Positions 8,340 to 16,222 of a stretch of DNA of 64,000 bases are shown here, piece by piece. The position numbers and the translations under genes are program-made. Within the stretch, counting starts at the first letter, position 1, and every line of letters begins with the position of its first letter. The stretch comes from Candidatus Saccharimonadota bacterium (GTDB taxonomy: Bacteria > Patescibacteriota > Saccharimonadia > Saccharimonadales > UBA4665), in contig JAICKC010000001.1 of NCBI GenBank assembly GCA_025928155.1, forward strand, positions 36,829 through 100,828, given 5' to 3'. The notes below the pieces were generated by a model. The model was not told the DNA's origin, did no database searches, and saw only the letters and a list, made by a program, of their open reading frames with translations.

Positions 8340-9767
8340 GTGAAGCTGCTTCCTCCACGCCAACCGACCGAGCATGGGTTTAGCTTACACTTTGTGCTGC
8401 CTATTATCGCAATCGTGGGCGCGGCTGCCATCGGTACCTACTTAATTAGGGGGACGCATGCGGCGACGACGGGCTGTGTGTCCTATGCATATGACTTCAA
8501 AGCTCAGACCCTGACCCTCCCGGAGTCGTCGACCCCGACGAAAGACGTCAAGGCTACCAACAGCAACTTTGGTCCATGCCTCGGCTACATCGAGCGTATG
8601 CTAAATATTGCCTATGCGACGAACTATGCAGGTTTTGCGGTGTACGCTGACGGATTTAAGGACACGGCGCCTGCAACCGTCACGGTTAAAGGTTATATCG
8701 GTCTCTCGAGTCCCTCTGTGTACAGCCTGAGCGTGGATGGTAAATATAGCGCTAACCTATTGAACCGAGTGCATGCGTTCCAGAATTTCTTTGCGTACGG
8801 CGCGACAGACGCCGCGATTGACAGCCGTCTGGCGCCGTACAAGAGTGGAACAACGTGGAGTCCGTCTACGGCGCAGCTCGCATTGTGCGGCATTGCCGAG
8901 CACACCACCAGCACTATGAACAACATGGCCAGCGATGCAGTCGGCCTGGCGTTGCACTATGGCTGCCCGACGGGAGTCGGTTTGCCGACCTGGCGGTCGA
9001 ATATAAAGTCGGTTGAAAAGCCGCCGGTAGTGTCGACGACTCTAGCGTGTGCCGCTAATGGTACAGGGGGCGTTAAATTTAGTTTTAGCGACCCCAATGG
9101 TGTCACCACCGCGCAGTTGACTGTTACCTACGCTTCGGGAGTATCACCTGCGACGGCGACAACAAGCTATAGTGCACCCAGCTCTGCGCTGGCGACGAAT
9201 ACGGTATCGATTGCTGCAGCCAAAGTGGCCGGAACATGGAGCGCCAAACTCGTCGCTGCCGACTTGTGGGGTACGCAAACCAAGTCAGTGACGACGAGCC
9301 ATGCGACATGCAAGCCTGCCACAATACCATCAGTCAGCGGAGGAAGTACTGGCGGCAGTAGTAGTTCCGGTGTCGCTGCCGGGTGTGCCGACATATCAGA
9401 CTCGAGCTGTTTTCCGAGCTACCAAGACCCCTGTACTGCGGATCCATCGTCCTGTGCCTCTGACCCGGATCAGTACGACACGATCTGCGATACTAGCTGC
9501 TACGATACTAGCAGCGACGGTAGTAGCCTTTTTTCATCTGACGGATCAGATTCTTCCGACCTCAGCGGCCTTGGCTCGGGCTGTACCGATACGTGTGAGG
9601 GGTCATCAACTACGGACAGCAGCGGATCGGGCGACAGTACGGGAACGGCCGGCGGCAACAGCGCCCTCCCGAGGAGTGGCAAAGTCTCAAGTTCCGAAAA
9701 GAAATCTGCCAACATCGTAGCGCGCTTCTTCCGTGGCGTCCGGTCGGCACTCGACAAGCTCTTCTAG
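8340..9767 (+). CDS. Secreted Ser/Gly/Cys-rich protein with peptidoglycan-binding-like domain (paralogue 2)
   Basis: The frame extends to a TTG at 8319, but the GTG at 8340 (reads MKLLPPRQPTEHG) gives an N-terminus matching paralogue 3 and is preceded by AAAGGAG at short spacing. About 475 residues. A signal anchor (LPIIAIVGAAAIGTYLI, then THAATTG) leads into the shared core (GPCLGYIERML, NLLNRVHAFQNFFAYG, LALCGIAEH), a beta-rich Ig-like segment at about 235-330, a low-complexity Ser/Gly/Asp tract with many Cys pairs (SSCFPSYQDPC, CDTSCYDTSS), and a basic amphipathic C-terminal helix (ARFFRGVRSALDKLF). A surface or stalk-like role is likely; partner unknown. Confidence 0.7.
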   Translation: MKLLPPRQPTEHGFSLHFVLPIIAIVGAAAIGTYLIRGTHAATTGCVSYAYDFKAQTLTLPESSTPTKDVKATNSNFGPCLGYIERMLNIAYATNYAGFAVYADGFKDTAPATVTVKGYIGLSSPSVYSLSVDGKYSANLLNRVHAFQNFFAYGATDAAIDSRLAPYKSGTTWSPSTAQLALCGIAEHTTSTMNNMASDAVGLALHYGCPTGVGLPTWRSNIKSVEKPPVVSTTLACAANGTGGVKFSFSDPNGVTTAQLTVTYASGVSPATATTSYSAPSSALATNTVSIAAAKVAGTWSAKLVAADLWGTQTKSVTTSHATCKPATIPSVSGGSTGGSSSSGVAAGCADISDSSCFPSYQDPCTADPSSCASDPDQYDTICDTSCYDTSSDGSSLFSSDGSDSSDLSGLGSGCTDTCEGSSTTDSSGSGDSTGTAGGNSALPRSGKVSSSEKKSANIVARFFRGVRSALDKLF

Positions 9768-9805
9768 GCGTTCGACATTTGTTGCGTTATGCACAGCATT
9801 TTCAC

Positions 9806-9834
9806 TTGACGTTACCTGTCGATTCCCGAATAAT
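9806..9834 (+). promoter_or_regulatory. Promoter of the third secreted paralogue
   Basis: TTGACG (9806-9811), 17-base spacer, AATAAT (9829-9834), then CACTATCAGG. Matches the promoters at 7274 and 8266. Confidence 0.75.
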
Positions 9835-9869
9835 CATAAACACTATCAGGGTAACCACGAAAGGAATAT

Positions 9870-10889
9870 ATGGGGTTATTCAAACTAAGGAGACTGGACC
9901 AAACTGGGTTTCACGTCCATCTGCTGTTGCCGGTGTTGGCCATAATAGCGGTTGGCGGAATTGGCAGCTACCTGCTGAGCCAGAGTCACGCTGACTCACT
10001 GCCGACCACCACGTGCCGGGACTACAAGTTCGCTACTAGTGGTGTGACGGGTAAGGCAAGCGGCAAGAACACCATAGCTACTAGCGCCTGTGTTGGCTAC
10101 ATACAGACTATGCTGAATGGTGCCTATCAGGCCGCAGCAGACACGAAGGACAACACAAACTTGGGTGGTTACGCTGCCGTCGCAAACACCTACGCCAAGG
10201 TGAACGGTGTCGTGAACGGTACCTTAAGGGTCGACAACTCGTTCGGTTCTGCAACGGCCAGCCGTGTGCGGGCGTTCCAAGCGACCTACCAGTACTACAA
10301 CACAAGCACCAAGAAGTATGTAGATTTGCCTATAAACGGGACCGTGGACACGAACACTTGGGCTGCGCTCTGTGGCCTTTCTTTGCGGCTGAATAAGGCA
10401 GATAAAGGCTACAAGAATCACTCGACAGCTCAGCAAGCTCTGAATGATGCCAATAAAACCGTATTGGGTTGCCGGGTGAAAGGCAATGCTAACGTAAAAG
10501 TCCACCCTCACGTTCCTGCATCTGTTGTAAGCGCGGCTAAGGGCGGTAGTACTACAACAACCGCGGGTGGTGGCCGAGGTGCCGGCGGAGGTGGGGTGTC
10601 CGCAGTAGCATCGGTAAGTATGGCAGCAAGTCCGCAGACGATTACCCAAGGACAGTCTACCCGCCTCTCTTGGGTAGTGCAGAATGCCAGTCTGTGTCAG
10701 ATGACTGGAGGGGCTGGTTGGAGTGGCACGATGAGGGTCGACACTATGCTCAAGGGTAGCGGCATACAAGATGTTACACCGTCGAGTACAACCACTTTCC
10801 GCCTTACATGTAATGGGCTCGGCTCGGATGGAACTAAGACTACGACCGCTTCGGTTACTGTAACGGTCGTACCACACGGCGCTTTATAG
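9870..10889 (+). CDS. Secreted protein with peptidoglycan-binding-like and Ig-like domains (paralogue 3)
   Basis: 339 residues; the ATG follows AAGGAA. A hydrophobic signal (LLLPVLAIIAVGGIGSYLL, then SQSHADS) is followed by the shared core: TTCRDYKF, SACVGYIQTML, SFGSATASRVRAFQATYQYY, WAALCGLSLRLN. A Gly-rich linker near 225-245 leads to a C-terminal Ig-like module (SPQTITQGQSTRLSW, SSTTTFRLTCNG), a type frequent in CPR surface proteins. Closest in sequence to paralogue 1. A terminator follows, ending the three-gene block. Likely displayed on or released from the cell surface; ligand unknown. Confidence 0.75.
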   Translation: MGLFKLRRLDQTGFHVHLLLPVLAIIAVGGIGSYLLSQSHADSLPTTTCRDYKFATSGVTGKASGKNTIATSACVGYIQTMLNGAYQAAADTKDNTNLGGYAAVANTYAKVNGVVNGTLRVDNSFGSATASRVRAFQATYQYYNTSTKKYVDLPINGTVDTNTWAALCGLSLRLNKADKGYKNHSTAQQALNDANKTVLGCRVKGNANVKVHPHVPASVVSAAKGGSTTTTAGGGRGAGGGGVSAVASVSMAASPQTITQGQSTRLSWVVQNASLCQMTGGAGWSGTMRVDTMLKGSGIQDVTPSSTTTFRLTCNGLGSDGTKTTTASVTVTVVPHGAL

Positions 10890-10903
10890 CGGTACGATGG
10901 AAA

Positions 10904-10931
10904 GAAAAGAGCGCTTGAAGGCGCTCTTTTC
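10904..10931 (+). terminator. Bidirectional terminator after the secreted paralogues
   Basis: An 11-bp stem GAAAAGAGCGC/GCGCTCTTTTC with a 6-base loop. The A and T runs at its ends let it serve the plus-strand block and the convergent gene at 10950. Confidence 0.85.
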
Positions 10932-10949
10932 TCGGTTGCGAACCAGATG

Positions 10950-11480
10950 TCACGACAACTTTTTAAGCTGAGCGTGTTTGATAAGAAGAAATATAGCAGC
11001 GGCAAGCGCAAAGCCACCTTGTAGCGGCGGAACGGAGCGTTTAGTCACAAAAAATTCCACGACGCTTAAAGCTATTATACTTGCGCAGAACCCAACACTG
11101 GTCGTCATCGCTTTGAGGGCGCGGGTATGGTCGGGTGCGGCTGCCTGAATCTGTATGCCGCAGAGCACCACGCCACCAGCCAGCAGGGCATCAACTGCGG
11201 TAATAACCAGTCGTGGCAGCTTCTGTGTCACGGTGCCCGGATTAGTTGCAGCAACGGCCAGGGTGGCCAGCAGCACGACTACCAAAAGAACACCAAGCCA
11301 CAGCACTGGTTTAGCACCATGCTCAACTCCTTCGGCAGCAAGCTCTAGCTCGGAGACAGGCGGCTCCGTCGAGGCGTAAGTGTTCGGCTGAGGCTGGGTG
11401 TAGCTGGCTGGCGCAGGCGTAGCTGGTGCCTGTCCGTTGCTTGGGGACGGAGAGGGCTGGAACCACTCGTTCGGGTTCAT
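10950..11480 (-). CDS. Small membrane protein, Pro-rich N-terminus and four predicted helices
   Basis: 176 residues, family not recognised. Residues 1-45 are Pro/Gln/Ala-rich and soluble (MNPNEWFQPSPSPSNG). Four hydrophobic segments follow: VLWLGVLLVVVLLATLAVAA, a LVITAVDALLAGGVVLCG region, FCASIIALSVVEFFV, and GFALAAAIFLLI. Convergent with the secreted paralogues and downstream of rplA. The proline-rich cytoplasmic head plus small membrane bundle is common in uncharacterised CPR proteins. Function unknown. Confidence 0.6.
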   Translation of the reverse strand: MNPNEWFQPSPSPSNGQAPATPAPASYTQPQPNTYASTEPPVSELELAAEGVEHGAKPVLWLGVLLVVVLLATLAVAATNPGTVTQKLPRLVITAVDALLAGGVVLCGIQIQAAAPDHTRALKAMTTSVGFCASIIALSVVEFFVTKRSVPPLQGGFALAAAIFLLIKHAQLKKLS

Positions 11481-11531
11481 GCTGGTAGTCCTTATCTTAA
11501 TAGTTTAGTTTTTAGTATACAGGTTGAGGCA

Positions 11532-11567
11532 ATTAAAAAGAGCACCTCAAGAAGTGCTCTTTTTAAT
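11532..11567 (-). terminator. Terminator of the rplK-rplA unit
   Basis: A 14-bp perfect stem (11532-11545 with 11554-11567) and 8-base loop, with T-rich flanks on both strands, immediately after rplA. Confidence 0.85.
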
Positions 11568-11582
11568 AGTAGCGACAAAAAC

Positions 11583-12530
11583 CTACTCGCTAGGAGAGAC
11601 GGTGATGCTCGGCCCCATTGTGGTGGTGATGTGAACAGCCTTAACGTAGTTGCCCTTCACGCTGGCTGGCTTAGCGGCCTTGATGCTGCTGAGGACGGCT
11701 TGAGCGTTTTCGAGCAGCTTTGTGCCGCCAAAGCTGCATTTGCCAATGGCCAAATGAACGATACCGGTGCTGTCCACACGGTACTCTACGCGGCCAGCCT
11801 TGGCCTCGGCTACTGCCTTCGCGACGTCTTGTGTAACGGTGCCACTCTTGGGGTTCGGCATGAGGCCGCGCGGGCCAAGTAAGCGTGCGTACTTACCAAG
11901 CTTGGCCATGTTAGCCGGGGTGGCGATAAGGATGTCGAAGTTGATTGAGCCCTTTTCGAGATCCTTGGTGATGTCTTCCACCCCGCTCAGGTCGGCACCC
12001 TCTACAGTGTCGTCGGCAAAAACGGCAACGCGGACCTTTTTACCAGTACCCTGTGGCAACACGAGGTTGGCGCGGATGTTCTGGTCGGCTTGGCGCGGGT
12101 CAACGCCAAGGTTCACGTGCAACTCGACGCTGGCGTCAAACTTGACGCTGCTAGTCTTAGTAGCGAGCTCCAACGCTTCAGCCAGGCTGTACACTTTGCC
12201 CTTTTCGATGAGCTCCGCTCCCTTGCGGTAGCCCTTACTGCGGCGCTCGAGCCGGGAGCGGGTTGGCGTAACTGGCTGTTTTGGCTTTTCGGCCTGCTCG
12301 GTTTCCTCTTCGGCACGGTGTTGCTGGTGTTCGATCTTCTCGGCCTTGGCCTCGGCTTCGGCCACACCCTTGACGCTCCGTTTGCCGGCTTTAGCTGTCT
12401 TCGATTCGGCTATTTCTTGGTCACTGCTGCTTTCACTGCCAGCTTCAATGCCTTCTTCAATAATCCCATTCGTTTGCTCCTTTACTTCGGCTTCTGCCGG
12501 AATATCAGTTGTTTTTTTGGCTGCTGCCAT
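11583..12530 (-). CDS. rplA: 50S ribosomal protein L1 with long N-terminal extension
   Basis: L1 forms the mobile L1 stalk at the ribosomal E site and in many bacteria represses its own operon. The canonical domain starts near residue 90 ([21 protein letters not shown]) and shows [46 protein letters not shown] and the C-terminal [16 protein letters not shown]. Total length is 315 against about 230 for the family. The extra 90 residues are Glu/Lys/Ala-rich and likely disordered ([19 protein letters not shown]). It is the last gene of the ribosomal block, followed by a terminator. The ATG at 12530 has GAAAGGAG upstream, supporting the long form. Confidence 0.95.
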   Translation of the reverse strand: MAAAKKTTDIPAEAEVKEQTNGIIEEGIEAGSESSSDQEIAESKTAKAGKRSVKGVAEAEAKAEKIEHQQHRAEEETEQAEKPKQPVTPTRSRLERRSKGYRKGAELIEKGKVYSLAEALELATKTSSVKFDASVELHVNLGVDPRQADQNIRANLVLPQGTGKKVRVAVFADDTVEGADLSGVEDITKDLEKGSINFDILIATPANMAKLGKYARLLGPRGLMPNPKSGTVTQDVAKAVAEAKAGRVEYRVDSTGIVHLAIGKCSFGGTKLLENAQAVLSSIKAAKPASVKGNYVKAVHITTTMGPSITVSPSE

Positions 12531-12585
12531 GTGATTTCTCCTTTCGTGGTGCTGGCGGCTATTTTCGAGCCTCCCACGTATTTAG

Positions 12586-12837
12586 TTAACTTAGAAATTC
12601 CGGATCGTCAGCGAGCCGGGCGGCGTAATCTGGAAAAAGGCCGCTCCACTCCCTGAGTAGACGTAAGCCGGTCTCCAAGCTGATGTAATCGCCCTCAGCC
12701 ACTCCGACGGTCTCCTGTTTGTGCAAAGCTAGCACAGTGTTTTTAAAATGCATGTACGATACGTCGTCGGTGCTTAACGCTTGGGTAGGCCCTGAATGCG
12801 CCTTCCCCACCCCGGTAACTGCTACCGGACTGGTCAC
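12586..12837 (-). CDS. Hypothetical small protein between rplK and rplA
   Basis: 83 codons from a GTG at 12837, four bases after the rplK stop; a shorter form could start at the ATG at 12753 (MHFKNTVLALHKQ, 55 residues). Acidic C-terminal half (SLETGLRLLREWSGLFPDYA) with no membrane segment or known motif. Its place inside a ribosomal protein unit argues for translation, but no family is recognised. It could also be a spacer ORF. Confidence 0.4.
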   Translation of the reverse strand: MTSPVAVTGVGKAHSGPTQALSTDDVSYMHFKNTVLALHKQETVGVAEGDYISLETGLRLLREWSGLFPDYAARLADDPEFLS

Positions 12838-12841
12838 GGTT

Positions 12842-13270
12842 TTAGCCTTCGACCTCGACGCCCATGCTGCGGGCAGTGCCGGCGACCATTTTTTTGACGG
12901 CCTCGACGTCGTCGGTGTTCATATCGTGGGCCTTCCCTTCTGCTATTTGCTGCAGCTGAGCCTGGCTCATTTTTTTGCTGACCTTCTCGCTGTTCGGCTT
13001 GCCGCTGCCCTTTTGGATGCCGAGAGCGGCGCGGATACGGTCGTCGGTGGGTTCGCCTACGACGCGGAAGGCCATCGTGCGGTCATCATAAATGGTGATA
13101 TGTGCAGTAACGATTTTGCCCATCATGTCCTTGGTGGCGTCGTTGAACGGCTGGATGAAATCCATCATGTTTACACCGTACTGGCCAAGCGTGCTACCGA
13201 CTGGCGGTGCCGCACTGGCCTGACCGGCCTTGATCTTCATTTTGAGGTTTGCTTTGACGACTTTTGCCAT
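12842..13270 (-). CDS. rplK: 50S ribosomal protein L11
   Basis: 142 residues, full family length. L11 binds 23S rRNA at the GTPase-associated centre. Typical segments are VKANLKMKIKAGQASAAPPV, LGQYGVNMMDF, IVTAHITIYDDRTMAF, and a C-terminal RNA-binding domain ending GTARSMGVEVEG. The ATG at 13270 follows AAGGAGACTC. It has its own promoter at 13371-13399, with a GC hairpin (CCGGCG/CGCCGG, near 13299-13312) in the leader. Confidence 0.97.
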   Translation of the reverse strand: MAKVVKANLKMKIKAGQASAAPPVGSTLGQYGVNMMDFIQPFNDATKDMMGKIVTAHITIYDDRTMAFRVVGEPTDDRIRAALGIQKGSGKPNSEKVSKKMSQAQLQQIAEGKAHDMNTDDVEAVKKMVAGTARSMGVEVEG

Positions 13271-13370
13271 TCTGAGTCTCCTTGATTACGAACGTTCACC
13301 GACCCGGCGAGCGCCGGTTTGAAGCGTGGTTACTTGTCCTCCTACCTTTTCAGTAGTGCGTAACAGGGTA

Positions 13371-13399
13371 ATTATACCGTAAAAGATAGCCAAACACAA
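13371..13399 (-). promoter_or_regulatory. rplK promoter
   Basis: TTGTGT (13394-13399) and TATAAT (13371-13376) on the minus strand with a 17-base spacer, about 100 bases upstream of rplK. Confidence 0.7.
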
Positions 13400-13411
13400 T
13401 GAGGGGGAAGG

Positions 13412-13576
13412 CTATAGCTTTTCAAGAGGGCGTCGCTCCTCATAATCTGTAGGCGGCTCTTCGGCGCAATAACCTAGCCCCTCCGTAATCTGGCCGGCTA
13501 CAATGCCCATGACGGCGGTGCAGCCAATAGCATTACAGGGTGTAGCCTTGCGCCCGTTCATGCCGTTGTCGCTCAT
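13412..13576 (-). CDS. Hypothetical 54-residue protein between nusG and rplK
   Basis: The ATG at 13576 (MSDNGMNGRKATPCN) is chosen because it follows AGGAGAGATAAGT; the open frame extends upstream to 13630 without a better site. The middle has two Cys five apart (CNAIGC) and a third in GYCAEEP, which could bind metal. The C-terminus is acidic and charged. Same strand as the secE-nusG unit. No family recognised. Confidence 0.5.
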   Translation of the reverse strand: MSDNGMNGRKATPCNAIGCTAVMGIVAGQITEGLGYCAEEPPTDYEERRPLEKL

Positions 13577-13629
13577 ACTTATCTCTCCTGAGATGAGCCT
13601 GCGTGTATACCCTAACCGACAGAACTCCA

Positions 13630-14175
13630 TTAGACGCGTTTGACTTGCAGACTATCCAGCTCGACCGGTGTTTCGCGGCCGAACATGTTCACGAGTACCT
13701 TCAACTTGCCCTTCTGGGCGTCGATTTCGCTGATGGACCCGTCGAAGCCCTTGAATGGGCCGTCGGTGATGTTCACGACCTCTCCAATAGCGAAGTCAAT
13801 CCTGTGTTTAACTTCGGTGAGACCCATGCGCTTCTGGATTTTCTCAATTTCCTCAGGGTCAACGGGGGTCGGTTCGGTACCGCTGCCCACAAAGCCAGTG
13901 ACAGATGGGGTGTTGCGCACGATGTACCATGCGTCTTCGCTCATCTTCATCTGTACCAGGACATAGCCCTGGAAGATACGCTTTTCGACGACACGGCGTT
14001 TGCCGTTTTTGATCTCGATCTGCTTTTCTTTGGGTACGAGCGCTTGGAAGATTTTGTCCTTCATGTCGAGCGAGTCGGCACGCTGACGGATGCTCTCAGC
14101 TACTTTCTCCTCGTAGCCGCTGTAAGTATGGATGGCGTACCACTGTTTGCTGGTATCGTAACGCTTCGTTGCCAT
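13630..14175 (-). CDS. nusG: Transcription termination/antitermination factor NusG
   Basis: 181 residues, matching bacterial NusG. The NGN domain (KQWYAIHTYSGYEEKVAESI, then IFQGYVLVQMKM and NTPSVTGFVG) binds the RNA polymerase clamp. The C-terminal KOW domain (IGEVVNITDGPFKGFDGSI, LVNMFGRETPVELD) contacts Rho or S10. It follows secE by 18 bases, the usual secE-nusG-rplK order. Confidence 0.97.
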   Translation of the reverse strand: MATKRYDTSKQWYAIHTYSGYEEKVAESIRQRADSLDMKDKIFQALVPKEKQIEIKNGKRRVVEKRIFQGYVLVQMKMSEDAWYIVRNTPSVTGFVGSGTEPTPVDPEEIEKIQKRMGLTEVKHRIDFAIGEVVNITDGPFKGFDGSISEIDAQKGKLKVLVNMFGRETPVELDSLQVKRV

Positions 14176-14193
14176 AGGTAGTTCTCTAGCTCC

Positions 14194-14619
14194 TTATTTC
14201 AAAAGTATTTGCTTAAATGCTTTGTCCAGACCATAGTCCACGCCGGCCATAATGGCGGCAAATATCACGGCGAAAATGATAACGGCGGACGTCAGGCGGG
14301 TGCCCTCGCGCTTCGTCGGCCAGGTAACGAACTTAAGCTCCTGCCAGCTGGAGCCCACAAACCGCAGGCCGGTAATGCGGCCGAGGAACCGGACTGGCTT
14401 CAACCGGAAGAACCAGCGGATAGCGTGGCCAATCTGCTTGAGCGGCGGCCGGTGACCAATCCACGCCAAGCCTCGTCCGATAAAGCGTGCGGGCCAGAAA
14501 AAGCCGCGGAAAAATACGCGCACCAGGCTTTCGTTGTCGCTGTCTTGTTTAGGAGCTGCTTGGAGCTGTCGTGCCACTTCTTTGTCACCTCTGGCCGTCT
14601 GTAAGCCGTTATTCGCCAA
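14194..14619 (-). CDS. secE: Preprotein translocase subunit SecE with N-terminal extension
   Basis: 141 residues starting from TTG at 14619 (MANNGLQTARGDKE). The last 55 residues are the SecE core: SWQELKFVTWPTKREGTRLT (conserved amphipathic helix) and one membrane segment (SAVIIFAVIFAAIMAGVDYG). The first 85 residues, with aromatic and Arg clusters (FRGFFWPARFIGRGLAWIG), are an extension beyond the 60-residue minimal form. First gene of the unit, with promoter at 14657-14685 and a hairpin in the leader. The Shine-Dalgarno is weak, so the start is uncertain. Confidence 0.85.
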   Translation of the reverse strand: MANNGLQTARGDKEVARQLQAAPKQDSDNESLVRVFFRGFFWPARFIGRGLAWIGHRPPLKQIGHAIRWFFRLKPVRFLGRITGLRFVGSSWQELKFVTWPTKREGTRLTSAVIIFAVIFAAIMAGVDYGLDKAFKQILLK

Positions 14620-14627
14620 TTAAAAAG

Positions 14628-14645
14628 CCTACGATATTTGTAGGC
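14628..14645 (-). terminator. Terminator-like hairpin in the secE leader
   Basis: GCCTAC/GTAGGC stem (6 bp, 7-base loop) followed by five T on the minus strand, between the secE promoter and start codon. Possible attenuator; the short stem makes this uncertain. Confidence 0.4.
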
Positions 14646-14656
14646 GATACAAGTCA

Positions 14657-14685
14657 AGCATACCGTACCATACCTCGTGCGTCAA
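14657..14685 (-). promoter_or_regulatory. secE-nusG promoter
   Basis: TTGACG (14680-14685) and TATGCT (14657-14662) on the minus strand with a 17-base spacer. Confidence 0.75.
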
Positions 14686-14704
14686 GATGGTATAGTATAG
14701 CTAT

Positions 14705-16222
14705 ATGTTGTGGCTTATTGGCCTGCTGGCACTGGAAACAGTGCTTGAGGGGCTCCTGTGTGGCCTGAACGCTGGCACGAATGCACGCCAGCGGAAGGCA
14801 ATGTCTGTTATCTGTATTACAACACTCGCGGTTGTGACGGTACTGCTAAGCACACGGCTATGGCGTGTATGGCTCTGGAGCGTACCATTTGCAGCGTACC
14901 GTATCGTAAACTTACTACGAGTGTACACGGCGCGATTGCCGCAAGCCCGCCTGAAGGCGGTGGCCTGGGGAGCGTTCTTTTGGCTCACCCTTGTCCAGTT
15001 GTCGCTGCTACTGGTTACGTGGGGAACGCACGAATTGCATCAGGGGCGACTGTTATTGAATACCACCATGGCCTTGCAGCTACTGGGCGCCGTATTACTG
15101 CTACGCTCTACCCTACACACCTGGCAGCATGCCGCGCTGCAGCGTAGCGAAAAACCACTGAGCGATCGCCAGCTGCCGTCTTTAAGTGTATTGGTGCCAG
15201 CCCGCAACGAAACTGCTGCGCTGCGAACATGTCTTGAGGCGTTAGTGGCGAGTGACTACCCTAAGCTCGAGATATTGGTGCTCGACGACTGCTCGGTCAC
15301 ACGGCGCACGCCGGAAATCATCCGCGACTTTGCCCATAACGGTGTACGGTTTATACAAGGTAAGCTGCCGGATGAAACGCGCTGGCTCGCTAAAAACTAT
15401 GCCTACGAAGAACTGGCGGAAGCCGCCAGCGGTGACCTTTTCCTGTTTTGCGGCGTCGACACGATATTCGAACCGCATACTATTCGCCGTCTGGTGAACA
15501 TATTGGAAGACCGCGGCAAGAATATGCTCAGTGTTATGCCGCTTAGGCAGCACGTCAGCCGTGGTGGCAACTCTCTGTTCCAAACGATGCGCTACTACTG
15601 GGAACTGTGCTTGCCGCGGCGGGTTTTTAAACGGCCGCCGGTTCTCAGTACCTGTTGGCTGATCCGGCGCGAGGCACTTACCAAAATGGGTGGATTTGCC
15701 GCCGTAAGTCATAGTATTAGTCCGGAAGCGACCTTTGCCCGCGAGGCCGTTACCACTGATAGCTATAGCTTTATACGCAGCGACGACTCTTTGGGCATGT
15801 ATAGCAACAAACCCGCTGGCGAGCAGTACGATACCTCGGTGCGCGTGCGCTATCCACAGCTCCACCGCCGGCTTGAACTGGCGGCCCTGATGAGCATAGC
15901 GGAGCTGGTGTTTTTGCTGGGGCCGTTCGTGGGGCTGTTGCTGGCCGGCGAGCTGCCGCGTACCCTCGCGTATGTGCTGGTCTGGAGCCTGACACTTGTC
16001 TTCTTGTTTGTTACTTACGGCTTTGCGTCGGTTGGCGCCCGGCTGGCTAACCCGTGGTACGGCTGGCTGCTGATGCCGGCGGCGTTTGCGTTGGATCTTA
16101 TGGTGCTGCACATCTCGCTGTGGAAGTATGAATTTGGCACGGTTGACTGGAAGGGTCGCAATGTATGCCTGCCGGTGATGCAGTTGACTAGTGCTGAGCC
16201 TGCGGCAAGTTCGGAACGGTGA
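14705..16222 (+). CDS. Membrane-bound family 2 glycosyltransferase
   Basis: 505 residues with N-terminal hydrophobic segments (about 1-130), a cytoplasmic GT-A domain and C-terminal helices (about 395-480). GT2 motifs are LSVLVPARNET, ILVLDDCSV (first Asp), LFCGVDTIFEP (VDT as the DxD equivalent) and a late QTMRYYWE. This matches undecaprenyl- or polyisoprenyl-linked or carotenoid-type transferases rather than the cluster at 19-20 kb; donor and acceptor are unknown. TATAGT at 14691-14696 ends nine bases before the ATG, suggesting a leaderless transcript. Divergent from secE; its 3' end overlaps the histidine kinase by 35 bases. Confidence 0.8.
   Translation: MLWLIGLLALETVLEGLLCGLNAGTNARQRKAMSVICITTLAVVTVLLSTRLWRVWLWSVPFAAYRIVNLLRVYTARLPQARLKAVAWGAFFWLTLVQLSLLLVTWGTHELHQGRLLLNTTMALQLLGAVLLLRSTLHTWQHAALQRSEKPLSDRQLPSLSVLVPARNETAALRTCLEALVASDYPKLEILVLDDCSVTRRTPEIIRDFAHNGVRFIQGKLPDETRWLAKNYAYEELAEAASGDLFLFCGVDTIFEPHTIRRLVNILEDRGKNMLSVMPLRQHVSRGGNSLFQTMRYYWELCLPRRVFKRPPVLSTCWLIRREALTKMGGFAAVSHSISPEATFAREAVTTDSYSFIRSDDSLGMYSNKPAGEQYDTSVRVRYPQLHRRLELAALMSIAELVFLLGPFVGLLLAGELPRTLAYVLVWSLTLVFLFVTYGFASVGARLANPWYGWLLMPAAFALDLMVLHISLWKYEFGTVDWKGRNVCLPVMQLTSAEPAASSER

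Noticed and set aside
10224..10877. 217-codon minus-strand frame over secreted paralogue 3
   Set aside because: Antisense shadow, rich in Cys/Arg/Ser without structure; the plus-strand gene has promoter, RBS and signal peptide.
15242..16111. 289-codon minus-strand frame inside the glycosyltransferase gene
   Set aside because: Antisense to clear GT2 motifs; composition (His/Gln/Arg-rich) is typical of a shadow frame.
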